Positions 1 through 8,728 of a stretch of 64,000 nucleotides of DNA are shown one piece after another. Every line of letters starts with the position of its first letter. Position 1 is the stretch's first letter. The stretch is from Burkholderiaceae bacterium (GTDB lineage: Bacteria; Pseudomonadota; Gammaproteobacteria; Burkholderiales; Burkholderiaceae). A program made the translations under genes and the position numbers. Location: positions 62,001 through 126,000 of the forward strand of contig CANFOL010000001.1 of the NCBI GenBank assembly GCA_947448695.1, given 5' to 3'. A model generated the notes under the pieces. It worked only from the letters and a program-made list of their open reading frames with translations, was not told the DNA's origin and ran no database searches.

Positions 1-1146
1 GATGATGCTTATCCTTACACGGGTGTTTCTGGAATTAAACTAGAAGTACTTTCTCACGAGCAGTGCTTAGCGAAAATTGAAGAGTTAATGGATTATCCAA
101 GTTTATTGGCTGAACAAAAAGCTTTGCGGGAGAAGGGTATTTATCGTGGGATTGGTTTTGCCACACTCATTGAACTCACTAATCCAAGTCCGGCCTTTTA
201 TGGTGTTGGTGGGGCACGTATTGCCTCACAAGATGGGGCAACCATTCGCATGGATCCGACCGGTGTTATTACAGTATCAGTGAGCGTTGGGGAGCAGGGT
301 CAAGGAGCAGAAGGGATATTTGCACAAATTGCAGCAGATGCAGTGGGAGTCCCTATTGAGAATGTTCGCTTAAAGACCGGGGATACGGAGACGATTCCTT
401 ATGGTGGCGGAACTTGGGCCTCACGTGGCGCGGGAATTGGTGGTGAAGCGGTCCTATTAGCTGGGATGGCTTTGCGTGAAAACATCCTCAAGATTGCTGC
501 CAATATATTAAAACTAGATGAAAGCCAATTAACCGTTAAAAATGGCAAAATTTTTGACCGTTTAAGCAATGAAGAAAAGATTCCACTCAGTGAAGTTGGT
601 CGAGTGGGCTATTACAGAACTGATTTATTACCTGCAGGTTTTCATCCTGAATTAACGGTGACTAGACATTACTCACAAAAAGACTTTCCATTTATCTTTA
701 CCAATGGAGTTCAGGCGTCTTATGTGGAAGTTGATGTCAACACGGGTTTTATTAAGCTTCTTAAACATTGGGCTGTTGAAGATTGCGGTCGTGTGATCAA
801 TCCGATGTTGGTGGATGAGCAAATGCGCGGAGCGATTGTTCAGGGTATCGGCGGGGCTCTTTTTGAAGAGTGTTTGTATGATTCACAAGGGCAGATGATT
901 AACGGTAATATGGCTGATTATTTGGTGCCAATGGCTTCAGAAATGCCTGATATCGAAGTGGCACACGTGCAAACGCCTACAAAATCATCCCTGCTAGGAG
1001 CAAAAGGAGCAGGAGAGGCAGGAACTGCTGGAGCGCCTGGTGCAGTTGTGAATGCGATTAACGATGCGATTGCACCATTTGGCGTTCACAATTTTGACCA
1101 GCCGATAACTCCTGAGAAAATTCTCCGAACTTTAAAGAAGATTTAA
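1..1146 (+). CDS. Xanthine dehydrogenase family molybdopterin-binding large subunit (CoxL/XdhB-like), 5' truncated by window
   Basis: The frame is open from base 1, so the gene begins upstream and the ATG at 88 in the ORF track is internal. About 381 C-terminal residues are visible. They carry the molybdopterin-cofactor features of the XDH/CO-dehydrogenase large subunit: a GEQGQGAEG segment, a GGGTWASRGAG segment, and near the C-terminus GRVINPMLVDEQ followed by GAKGAGEAGTAGAPGA with the active-site glutamate region. Members hydroxylate aldehydes, purines, CO or N-heterocycles with partner FeS and FAD subunits, which would lie to the left of the window. Its 3' end overlaps the convergent dehydrogenase gene by 15 bp. 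The substrate cannot be deduced here. Confidence 0.88.
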   Translation, partial: DDAYPYTGVSGIKLEVLSHEQCLAKIEELMDYPSLLAEQKALREKGIYRGIGFATLIELTNPSPAFYGVGGARIASQDGATIRMDPTGVITVSVSVGEQGQGAEGIFAQIAADAVGVPIENVRLKTGDTETIPYGGGTWASRGAGIGGEAVLLAGMALRENILKIAANILKLDESQLTVKNGKIFDRLSNEEKIPLSEVGRVGYYRTDLLPAGFHPELTVTRHYSQKDFPFIFTNGVQASYVEVDVNTGFIKLLKHWAVEDCGRVINPMLVDEQMRGAIVQGIGGALFEECLYDSQGQMINGNMADYLVPMASEMPDIEVAHVQTPTKSSLLGAKGAGEAGTAGAPGAVVNAINDAIAPFGVHNFDQPITPEKILRTLKKI

Positions 1147-2619
1147 CTTTTCGAGTAAAGGACTGGATCGATACCGCTCACCCTTGTAGTTCAAATCTAG
1201 TTGATCGATGATTTGAACGACCTGGGTTGAGCGCCATTTTTCCAGCCACTCAAAAGGACCAGCTGGGTAATTCACCCCGAGCTTCATTGCTTGATTGGTA
1301 GCATCCATTGAGCAAACTCCTTGAGTAACTGCATCGCAAGCTTCATTAATGAGCATAGCTAGAGTTCTTGCAACGATAAGTGCAGGACTATCTTGGATGC
1401 GGATCGGAATAAATCCAAGGTGATATAGCCAAGAAGGGGCTTCTTGGAGCCATTCAGTAGAAGCATTTTGTGCGCTTGCCCAAGCAATGATGGTTTTTTC
1501 TTGTGGATGTAAACACACATCAAATACCGCAACATGAGAACCAAGCGATGATGCAGTTTGGCCATCTGTTTGCCTGAGGTGATAGCCATTCACATCAAGA
1601 CCTACCCAAGAACTCTGTTTTTCTTGAGAGAAAGATACGCCTAACTTTTGTAGTTGACTACCAAAGTACTCAGTTAAGTGATTGTCCCCGTGAATGATCA
1701 TAGCTTTTGATTTGTTGAGAGGACTTGGATGAAACTCAGGGAGCTTTGGTGTGACTGCACCTTCAGAGTAATCATAAAAGCCATGCCCCGATTTACGTCC
1801 TAATAAACCACCATCAACCAACTCTTTTTGCACAATCGAAGGAGTAAACCTGCGATCATAAAAAAAGGCTTCAAAGACACTTGAAGTTACTGCAAAGTTG
1901 GTATCATGACCAATGAGGTCCATGAGTTCAAACGGACCCATTCTGAAACCAACTGATTTGATACAGGAATCAATTACTTGAATTGAAGATACTTGTTCTT
2001 GAATCAGAGCTAATGCTTCTGCATAAAATGGTCGAGCGATCCGGTTCACAATAAAACCTGGAGTAGATTTTGCATGAACAGGTGTTTTACCCCAGTGGAT
2101 TGATAAATCAAATATTGAAGATGCGACCTCACTTGATGTTTGTAATCCAGAGACCACTTCGACTAGTTTCATAAGGGGTACAGGATTAAAGAAATGCATG
2201 CCCACTAAGCGATTGGGATGTTGTAAGCCATTGGCGATGGCGGTCACTGATATTGAAGAAGTATTCGTTGCTAAAATACAATCTTGCGAAACAATTGTCT
2301 CCAACTCTTTAAAAAGAGATCTTTTAATATCTAATTTTTCGATAATTGCTTCAATCACAAGTTGGACATGAGAGGCTTGGGCTAGAGAAGAAATAGTTTG
2401 TATTTTGGAAAGGGTAGACTGCGCCGCATCTTCCGTTAATTTTTCTTTTTTGATGAGACTTGAAAATGTTTTTTTAATATTTTCAATCGCCTGTTCAGCC
2501 GCACCTACTTTTTGATCAAATAAGAGTACCGTATGACCAGACTGCGCTGCTACTTGAACAATACCAGCGCCCATGATGCCTGCGCCAATGACTAATATTG
2601 GTTGATTTTTTAGTTCCAA
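1132..2619 (-). CDS. 3-hydroxyacyl-CoA dehydrogenase, probably acting on 3-hydroxyadipyl-CoA in the box pathway
   Basis: The 495-aa protein has an N-terminal Rossmann fold (VIGAGIMGAGIVQVAAQSGH), the family signature NTSSISVTAIA with HFFNPVPLMKLVEVV, and two C-terminal 3HCDH helical domains (GFIVNRIARPF near residue 190; a second copy near 410-490). This is the PaaH/PaaC architecture, which oxidises 3-hydroxyadipyl-CoA to 3-oxoadipyl-CoA with NAD+. It is the last gene of the boxCBA transcript, 22 bp behind boxA, where the pathway needs exactly this step. The start is TTG at 2619 with AGGA upstream; no ATG is available before the Rossmann motif. Specificity is inferred from context. Confidence 0.88.
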   Translation of the reverse strand: MELKNQPILVIGAGIMGAGIVQVAAQSGHTVLLFDQKVGAAEQAIENIKKTFSSLIKKEKLTEDAAQSTLSKIQTISSLAQASHVQLVIEAIIEKLDIKRSLFKELETIVSQDCILATNTSSISVTAIANGLQHPNRLVGMHFFNPVPLMKLVEVVSGLQTSSEVASSIFDLSIHWGKTPVHAKSTPGFIVNRIARPFYAEALALIQEQVSSIQVIDSCIKSVGFRMGPFELMDLIGHDTNFAVTSSVFEAFFYDRRFTPSIVQKELVDGGLLGRKSGHGFYDYSEGAVTPKLPEFHPSPLNKSKAMIIHGDNHLTEYFGSQLQKLGVSFSQEKQSSWVGLDVNGYHLRQTDGQTASSLGSHVAVFDVCLHPQEKTIIAWASAQNASTEWLQEAPSWLYHLGFIPIRIQDSPALIVARTLAMLINEACDAVTQGVCSMDATNQAMKLGVNYPAGPFEWLEKWRSTQVVQIIDQLDLNYKGERYRSSPLLEKLNLL

Positions 2620-2641
2620 GAGTCAATATCCTAAAAAGTGA

Positions 2642-3907
2642 TTAGTAGGTTTCTAGATGCAAACGACCTTCTGATTTTAATGAACTTGCAATAGAGTCCC
2701 ATGATAAGCCAGCTTTGTTAATGATGTCTTTTAATGTCTCCATGACGCCATGTTCCATATCTTTTAATCCACAAACATAAATATAGGTATTGGCCTGAGG
2801 AATTAATTTTGATAGATCCTGAGCACGCTCGCGCATGAGGTCTTGAACATATTTTTTTGGTTGATTTGGAGTGCGCGAAAAGGCAAGATTAATATCAATA
2901 AAGTCTGTAGGTAAATTTTGCAGTGGACCAAAGTAGGGCAGTTCTTCAGCAGTTCGAGCCCCAAAAAATAGCATTAACTTACCCTCTTCGTCATGATTTT
3001 GTTTTACAAGGCGACGACGCCATTCAGTCATGGCACGCATGGGGGCACTTCCAGTGCCAGTACAAATCATAATGATATTGGTATTGGCATGATTGGGCAT
3101 TAAAAAACTAGTACCAAAAGGGCCAATCACTTCGACTTGATCACTAACCTTCAAGTCACACATAAAATTCGAAGCAACACCTTTTACAGGATTTCCTTGA
3201 TGATCTTCTAGAACTCTTTTAATAGTGAGGGATAGATTGTTATATCCGGGTCTTTCCCCATCTCTAGGACTGGCAATGGAGTACATTCTGGCATGATGGG
3301 GTTTGCCATTTTGGTCAACTCCAGGAGGAATAATACCGATGGACTGACCTTCTAAAACAGGCATGAGTTGATCACCAAAATCCAAGACAATATGATGCGT
3401 ATCATAATCTTTACCAACTTGAGTCACACGCACATTTCCAGAAACAGTTGCTTTAATTGATTTTTGTTGGGCTTTTGGACCGTAGAGATTGATATAAGGG
3501 TGTGCGGCTGACCAAGGGGGAATCGTTGAGCCATATTGGATTACTTGCGCTGGTGTTATGGTGGAAGTAGATTGCTCCATTTTTCCTATTGGTAAAGACT
3601 CGCTGATGTTTTCATCGGAAGCAACCCTTTCCTGTTCATCTAATGCTGTTGGAAGCTCATCCCAGAGGAGTTGTTCCGCGATGGAATAGGCTTTGACCTT
3701 TAGTACTTGACGCCAGTTATCAATAGATCCCGTGGGGCATGGAGAAATACAAGCCATGCATAAATTACAGATACTTGCATCAACAACATAGTTTCGATCA
3801 TCGTGTGTGATTGCTCCAATCGGACAAGTTGCTTCACAAGTATTGCAACGAATGCAAATTTCTGGATCGATGAGATGTTGTTGAATTAATTCAGTACTTG
3901 AAGTCAT
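2642..3907 (-). CDS. boxA: Benzoyl-CoA 2,3-epoxidase reductase subunit BoxA
   Basis: BoxA passes electrons from NADPH to BoxB. The N-terminus carries two ferredoxin-type clusters ([14 protein letters not shown] and [14 protein letters not shown], about residues 20-70). The C-terminal half is a ferredoxin-NADP reductase module: [10 protein letters not shown] for FAD binding, [12 protein letters not shown] for the nucleotide, [11 protein letters not shown] near the end. This fusion is diagnostic for BoxA. I take ATG at 3907; the ORF track's TTG at 3916 adds three residues and has an AGGG stretch before it, so it remains possible. It is separated from boxB by 85 bp containing a strong hairpin. 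Confidence 0.95.
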   Translation of the reverse strand: MTSSTELIQQHLIDPEICIRCNTCEATCPIGAITHDDRNYVVDASICNLCMACISPCPTGSIDNWRQVLKVKAYSIAEQLLWDELPTALDEQERVASDENISESLPIGKMEQSTSTITPAQVIQYGSTIPPWSAAHPYINLYGPKAQQKSIKATVSGNVRVTQVGKDYDTHHIVLDFGDQLMPVLEGQSIGIIPPGVDQNGKPHHARMYSIASPRDGERPGYNNLSLTIKRVLEDHQGNPVKGVASNFMCDLKVSDQVEVIGPFGTSFLMPNHANTNIIMICTGTGSAPMRAMTEWRRRLVKQNHDEEGKLMLFFGARTAEELPYFGPLQNLPTDFIDINLAFSRTPNQPKKYVQDLMRERAQDLSKLIPQANTYIYVCGLKDMEHGVMETLKDIINKAGLSWDSIASSLKSEGRLHLETY

Positions 3908-3957
3908 AGGTAGCAAAGAACCCTAATAGGGAGTAATGATGAAGATATCTAGTTTAC

Positions 3958-3985
3958 AAAAGAGAGCACATGTGTGCTCTCTTTT
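3958..3985 (-). terminator. Intercistronic hairpin between boxB and boxA (attenuator or partial terminator)
   Basis: A perfect inverted repeat, AAAAGAGAGCACA / TGTGCTCTCTTTT with two central bases, starts 7 bp after the boxB stop codon and is followed on the minus strand by four T residues. It could reduce read-through into boxA or protect the boxCB mRNA end. Since boxA and the dehydrogenase show no obvious separate promoter in the remaining 50 bp, partial termination or processing seems likelier than full termination. Confidence 0.6.
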
Positions 3986-3992
3986 ATTGATT

Positions 3993-5420
3993 TTAGTTGA
4001 ATCGAATGTACTCGAAATCAACTGGTTGACGGTTAATGCCAATCATTGGAGGAGCGATCCAGTTGGCGAATTTTCCTGGCTCTACTACACGACCCATGAG
4101 GCTTGCCACATATAAGCGGTCTTCAATAGTCGGCAGCCAAACATTTTTCTTCGCTAACCACTCGTTGTCACTGATTATTTGGCCCGCGGGTGAGACTTTT
4201 ACTCCTGATAGGGCACCAATATTTCGGTTGAATGCTTTATGAGGTACTTTTAAGCGGAAATTGAAGCCTGCTTTTTCAATGACTTTATTCCAACGTTCAA
4301 CACCACCAATGCTATCTTTGATGTAATCATCACGTAAAACTTCATTTAAAGCATTGAGCATTGGGACTTCTTTTTCAATCAAAGTGCCGTTGACAGCATT
4401 TAAAACTCGATATGAATCATTTTTCAATGAGTGGTCATCTTGACGTTTACCTTCTTCGTAGCGACCTTTTAAGCCAGTGGAGTAAAAAGTTGCAGCATTA
4501 GATGACTCATCAGCACCGAACAGATCAATTGTTACCGAGAAATGGAAATTTAAATAACGCTGGAGTGTTGGGAGGTCAATTACACCTGCAGCACGTAATT
4601 TAATAGGATCATCTGTTTTTAATTCATTCATCACTTGGCAAGTCCGTTGAATGACACGAGAAACACCGCTTTCACCAACAAACATATGATGTGCTTCTTC
4701 AGTCAGCATAAATTTGGTTGTACGAGCTAATGGGTCAAAACTTGACTCCGCTAATGCGCATAACTGAAACTTACCATCACGATCCGTAAAGTACGTAAAC
4801 ATAAAGAAGCTTAACCAATCAGGAGTTTCCTCATTGAATGCTTGCAAAATACGTGGATTATCTTCTTGACCGCTGCGACGCTCGAGTAATGCCTCACCTT
4901 CTTCGCGACCATCACGACCAAAATATTTATGTAATAAGTACACCATTGCCCATAAGTGACGACCTTCTTCAACGTTGACTTGAAACAAGTTACGCAAGTC
5001 ATATTGACTAGGCGCTGTCAGGCCTAAATGACGTTGTTGTTCAACAGAAGCAGGTTCTGTATCACCTTGAGTCACGATAATTCTTCTTAAATTAGCGCGA
5101 TATTCCCCAGGAACATCTTGCCAAACTTCTTCACCTTTGTGATCACCAAAATGAATTTTTCTACCTTGTTCAGCTTGGTTTAAAAAGATACCCCAACGAT
5201 AATCCGGCATTTTGACATGATCAAATTGTGCCCAGCCAGATGGATCAACGCTCACAGCGGTACGTAAATACACATCAAAATTATGGGAATGGTCAGGACC
5301 CATATCATTCCACCAATTGATGTAATTCGGTTGCCATTGCTCAAGCGCGCGCTGTAGGGTGCGATCTTCACTTAAGTTGACATTGTTAGGAATCTTATCG
5401 CTGTAATTCATAGTAGACAT
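3993..5420 (-). CDS. boxB: Benzoyl-CoA 2,3-epoxidase oxygenase subunit BoxB
   Basis: BoxB is a soluble di-iron enzyme that converts benzoyl-CoA to 2,3-epoxybenzoyl-CoA using O2 and electrons from BoxA. Visible ligand-type motifs are VNVEEGRHLWAMVYLLHKYFG (EExxH) and LTEEAHHMFVGE (a second ExxH). Length from the chosen start is 475 aa, normal for BoxB. The ORF track begins 16 codons earlier, inside boxC; I prefer ATG at 5420 because GGAG sits 6 bp before it. It follows boxC by 32 bp. Confidence 0.96.
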   Translation of the reverse strand: MSTMNYSDKIPNNVNLSEDRTLQRALEQWQPNYINWWNDMGPDHSHNFDVYLRTAVSVDPSGWAQFDHVKMPDYRWGIFLNQAEQGRKIHFGDHKGEEVWQDVPGEYRANLRRIIVTQGDTEPASVEQQRHLGLTAPSQYDLRNLFQVNVEEGRHLWAMVYLLHKYFGRDGREEGEALLERRSGQEDNPRILQAFNEETPDWLSFFMFTYFTDRDGKFQLCALAESSFDPLARTTKFMLTEEAHHMFVGESGVSRVIQRTCQVMNELKTDDPIKLRAAGVIDLPTLQRYLNFHFSVTIDLFGADESSNAATFYSTGLKGRYEEGKRQDDHSLKNDSYRVLNAVNGTLIEKEVPMLNALNEVLRDDYIKDSIGGVERWNKVIEKAGFNFRLKVPHKAFNRNIGALSGVKVSPAGQIISDNEWLAKKNVWLPTIEDRLYVASLMGRVVEPGKFANWIAPPMIGINRQPVDFEYIRFN

Positions 5421-5452
5421 GGTGATCTCCAAGGTAGGTATGGTGTGTAAAT

Positions 5453-7111
5453 TTAAACTCTGTGCCAATCGAATTGGGCTTTATCGCCTTTTCCGTAAAC
5501 TTTTAATGCGCCTTTTTCTCCAACAGCATTTGGTCTTTGGAAGATCCAGTTTTGCCATGCAGTTAAGCGACCAAAAATTCTGGTAAACATATTTTCTGGA
5601 CCATTAAAGCGTAAGTTGGCTTCCATTCCAGTTAGAGCGTCAGGTGACATGGAAACTCGTTCTTCAATAGCAATACGAATTTCATCATCCCAATCAATAT
5701 CATCAGGATTTGAAGTATTTAAACCGAGAGCAAAGGCTTGGTCTGCATCGAGCAGTTTGCCGGCTTGTTCATGAATCGCACTGATCGCAGGCTCTTCACC
5801 ATAGAATCTCCTAGCAAGACGACTTTGACCAGTCGCCATTGGGTAAATTCCAAAATTCACATCTGTAACCATGATTTTTGGTGTATTTGTTTCATTATCT
5901 GGAAGGATTAACTGATAGATACGGTCGCATGTCAGGGCTAATTCTAAGAAAGTACCGTTAAAACAAGAACCTTCTTCAATTAACGCAAATAAGCTTCTTG
6001 AAGAGACATCAAAGCGGCTGAGGGTGCGCCTTAATAAACCAATAGTTTCTCTGACGAACCAATGATCTTTATGAGCCATGAGTGTATTGTCCATAGCACT
6101 TACTGCCTCATGATTACCCTGAGTTTTAATAATCCAAATACCGATATCTAATTCATTGGTGCGCATGTTGAGAATTGCATCTTCTAATTCTCTTGCCATC
6201 GCAAAGGGATACCAATTCGAGCTTTGAGCTTCAATTTCCTTAATCGATTGAACTGCATTGGTTTTTGGTGAGTGGATGGTGAAGGTTGCAACACGTTTCG
6301 AACGATCTATAGATACTTCAACATGCTCATATTTGAGAACATCATCAGAAATAGTGCGGTTGAGTAGAGTGATTGGAACACCACTTGTATTAGAAGGACG
6401 ATCACTCATTTTTGCTAAAGCATGCGCACGGTCTAAGATTGATTGTTTAAAGACGGCAGGTTTAACGATGTGATCAACTAAACGCCAATCTTTCGCTTTT
6501 TGACCACGAACACCTTCACTTGTTGTGCAGAAGATATCGGCTAAATCATGACGTACATGGCGTTTATCAGTGATACGAGTTAGACCGCCAGTCCCTGGCA
6601 ATACACCAAGGAGGGGAACTTCAGGAAGGCTGACAGCGCTTGATCGATCATCGACGAGTAAAATTTCGTCGCAAGCAAGAGCAAGTTCATAGCCACCACC
6701 AGCACATGCGCCATTGACAGCCGCTAAAAATTTCAAGCCGCTGTATTGTGATGAGTCTTCTAAACCATTACGTGTTTCATTCGTGAATTTACAAAAATTC
6801 ACTTTCCAGGCGTGACTTGAAACACCTAGCATGAAAATATTTGCACCAGAACAAAATACTTTTTCTTTTGCGCTAGTAATAACCACGGTTTTTACTTCAG
6901 GATGTTCGAAACGAATTCGGTTAATGGCGTCATTTAATTCGATATCGACACCCAAGTCGTAACTATTGAGTTTTAATTTGTAACCAGGGCGAAGACCACC
7001 GTCTTCATCAAAATCTGCCGTGAGAGTGGCAATTTCGCCAGAAAATTCTAAATTCCAATGTTTGTAAATGGATGGATGAGTTTGGTAGTCGACACGATTA
7101 GCGATATCCAT
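5453..7111 (-). CDS. boxC: 2,3-epoxybenzoyl-CoA dihydrolase BoxC
   Basis: The enzyme opens the epoxide ring of 2,3-epoxybenzoyl-CoA hydrolytically, yielding 3,4-dehydroadipyl-CoA semialdehyde plus formate. The 552-aa protein is a double crotonase: the first module has ANIFMLGVSSHAWKVNF and NGACAGGGYELALACDE (about residues 85-150) and the second has IEEGSCFNGTFLELALTCD (about 375). The start ATG at 7111 has AGAGG upstream. It is first gene of the boxCBA-dehydrogenase transcript, with a near-consensus promoter 40-70 bp upstream. Confidence 0.96.
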   Translation of the reverse strand: MDIANRVDYQTHPSIYKHWNLEFSGEIATLTADFDEDGGLRPGYKLKLNSYDLGVDIELNDAINRIRFEHPEVKTVVITSAKEKVFCSGANIFMLGVSSHAWKVNFCKFTNETRNGLEDSSQYSGLKFLAAVNGACAGGGYELALACDEILLVDDRSSAVSLPEVPLLGVLPGTGGLTRITDKRHVRHDLADIFCTTSEGVRGQKAKDWRLVDHIVKPAVFKQSILDRAHALAKMSDRPSNTSGVPITLLNRTISDDVLKYEHVEVSIDRSKRVATFTIHSPKTNAVQSIKEIEAQSSNWYPFAMARELEDAILNMRTNELDIGIWIIKTQGNHEAVSAMDNTLMAHKDHWFVRETIGLLRRTLSRFDVSSRSLFALIEEGSCFNGTFLELALTCDRIYQLILPDNETNTPKIMVTDVNFGIYPMATGQSRLARRFYGEEPAISAIHEQAGKLLDADQAFALGLNTSNPDDIDWDDEIRIAIEERVSMSPDALTGMEANLRFNGPENMFTRIFGRLTAWQNWIFQRPNAVGEKGALKVYGKGDKAQFDWHRV

Positions 7112-7150
7112 AGAGCCTCTTAATTAGTTCAAATGATTGACAATACAAGC

Positions 7151-7182
7151 ATAATAATTCATGTTTTATTTTTGTCAAGCAC
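7151..7182 (-). promoter_or_regulatory. boxCBA promoter with candidate BoxR operator
   Basis: Read on the minus strand there is a TTGACA -35 (plus 7173-7178), a 16-bp spacer and a TATTAT -10 (plus 7151-7156). The element ATAATTCAT (7154-7162, plus) overlaps the -10, and GTGCTTGACA is identical to the sequence at the opposing promoter (8150-8159). An element overlapping the -10 is what a repressor released by benzoyl-CoA would need. Identification of the operator is inference. Confidence 0.6.
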
Positions 7183-7184
7183 TT

Positions 7185-8078
7185 TTATGCATCTTTTGGC
7201 AGATTTTTTGGATTTTGTATGGCATTTCTTACTAAGTCACGAAGTTGAATAAAAGTATCCTCAATATTTCTTAAGCTGGTATTAATACTAAGGTGTGCTT
7301 GTGAGTAAAAAGGTGATCTTCCTTGCAGAATTTTTTTCAGATCTTCCATCGCTTCTTTGCTATCCGCCATAGGTCGCATATCTCCTTGAGCAATCACACG
7401 TTGCATATGATCCTCAGGTTTGGCTTGCAGCCAAACAGTAGTACAGTGGGCAAGGACTAAGTTAAAACTTGCAGGGTCGGAAACAATACCTCCTGGAGTT
7501 GCGATAACCACTTCTGGATAGATTTGAATCGTTTCTTCAATCGCGCGTCGTTCATACCGACGGTATGCATTCATGCCATAAAGTCCTTGAATTTCTGAAA
7601 CAGAGCAGCCAGCAAATTTTTCAATTTCACGACTAAGTTCAACAAACTGATAGCCTAAGTCCTCAGATAACATATGGCCTAGAGTCGATTTTCCGGCACC
7701 GCGTAAACCAATCAAGGCGATGCGTGAATGCTGTATTGATTGTTTTGGTGAGGCTTGTAAAAGTTCTGTTATTTGAGAACGAATAGTCCGTAAAGTGGCT
7801 TCGTCTTTATTTAATAAAAGTTCCCGAATCATTAGCCATTCGGGAGATAAAGTGGTGGGATCACCAATCAGTTCAGCCAAACTACAATTAAGTGCTTCAG
7901 CAATTTGGGTCAACACTAAAAAAGAAGCATTCCCTTTGCCGTACTCTAAATTCGCTAAATGTCGTTCAGAAACATTTGCTCTGAGGGCAACATTTTTTCG
8001 AGTCAAGCCTCTTCTAGCGCGCAGTGTACTAACGCGTTCACCTAACATCTTTAAGTCATTATTTTCGAGTTCGCTCAT
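7185..8078 (-). CDS. boxR: Benzoyl-CoA-responsive transcriptional regulator BoxR/BzdR
   Basis: The N-terminus (about 15-75) is an XRE-type helix-turn-helix (RRGLTRKNVALRANVSERHLANLEYGKG). A linker leads to a shikimate-kinase-like domain with P-loop GLRGAGKSTLG near 125. That fusion defines BzdR/BoxR regulators, where the kinase-like domain senses benzoyl-CoA and relieves repression. ATG at 8078 is chosen; a GTG one codon earlier is the ORF-track start. It is transcribed toward boxC with a 73-bp gap containing the boxC promoter, and divergently from the DUF4863-boxD operon, so it is placed to control both. Confidence 0.94.
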   Translation of the reverse strand: MSELENNDLKMLGERVSTLRARRGLTRKNVALRANVSERHLANLEYGKGNASFLVLTQIAEALNCSLAELIGDPTTLSPEWLMIRELLLNKDEATLRTIRSQITELLQASPKQSIQHSRIALIGLRGAGKSTLGHMLSEDLGYQFVELSREIEKFAGCSVSEIQGLYGMNAYRRYERRAIEETIQIYPEVVIATPGGIVSDPASFNLVLAHCTTVWLQAKPEDHMQRVIAQGDMRPMADSKEAMEDLKKILQGRSPFYSQAHLSINTSLRNIEDTFIQLRDLVRNAIQNPKNLPKDA

Positions 8079-8137
8079 CACATTTTTCTAAGTTTTGGAT
8101 CCATATTTTTTAGAACTATATTAGTAAATACCCTTGC

Positions 8138-8205
8138 ATATGAATTATAGTGCTTGACAACATATTTTTATCATTTTAAAGTCTAATCTGCACAATAATT
8201 CATAT
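8138..8205 (+). promoter_or_regulatory. Promoter of the boxD operon flanked by an 11-bp inverted repeat (candidate BoxR operators)
   Basis: ATATGAATTAT (8138-8148) and its exact complement ATAATTCATAT (8195-8205) flank a promoter-like TTGACA (8154-8159), 17 bp, TAAAGT (8177-8182). The same ATAATTCAT core overlaps the boxC -10 at 7154-7162. TGCA tetranucleotides adjoin both repeats (8135 and 8189), which is notable because BzdR operators are known for TGCA repeats. The function is inferred. Confidence 0.55.
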
Positions 8206-8221
8206 TTTGGAGTTTTGCAAG

Positions 8222-8716
8222 ATGTCTCAAATACCTCAAGTTACAGAAGTACCGCAAAATCAGATGGCTTATCGTCAGTTGTTATCGACTTTAACTGCGT
8301 CTATTCAGGCTAAAGCGTTGAATGATGATCTTGATTACTGGTTGAATGAACACCATGGTGTTGGTAGTCCGCTGTATGAGGAGTTAAAAAACTTAACGAT
8401 TGCTGGTGTAAAAGAGTCTTGGTTATGTAATCGTGAAGGGGCTGGCATCAAGTACGGTCGAATTTTTAAACCCTCTGAGGACTTAAACGGATTTTCGGTA
8501 GATGTTGTGGATATGGAAAATATTGTTGGACCTCGCCATATACATCCATTAGGTGAAATTGATTTAATCATGCCAATTTCTGGGGATGCTTTATTTGATG
8601 GTCGTTCTGCTGGTTGGATGGTGACTCCTCCAGGAAGCGAGCATGCTCCAACCGTTTCGAATGGCAGAGCGTATGTTTTATATCTGTTGCCTCAAGGGCA
8701 AATTCAATTTATATAA
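8222..8716 (+). CDS. DUF4863 / PnbB-like cupin-type protein, leading the boxD operon
   Basis: The 164-aa protein resembles the DUF4863 family, which includes 4-hydroxylaminobenzoate lyase PnbB. A cupin-like core is visible: VGPRHIHPLGEIDLIMPISGDALFDG followed by TPPGSEHAPTVSNG, giving histidine/glutamate positions suitable for metal or substrate binding. The ORF track starts at TTG 8207; ATG 8222 is preferred because GGAG lies 9 bp upstream. It precedes boxD by 12 bp and so is probably co-induced by benzoate. Its step in benzoate metabolism is unknown. Confidence 0.7.
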   Translation: MSQIPQVTEVPQNQMAYRQLLSTLTASIQAKALNDDLDYWLNEHHGVGSPLYEELKNLTIAGVKESWLCNREGAGIKYGRIFKPSEDLNGFSVDVVDMENIVGPRHIHPLGEIDLIMPISGDALFDGRSAGWMVTPPGSEHAPTVSNGRAYVLYLLPQGQIQFI

Positions 8717-8728
8717 TCTTAGGTCGAT

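Noticed and set aside
4036-4242. Antisense ORFs in boxB and other box genes
   Set aside because: Shadows of strongly supported coding sequence in other frames.
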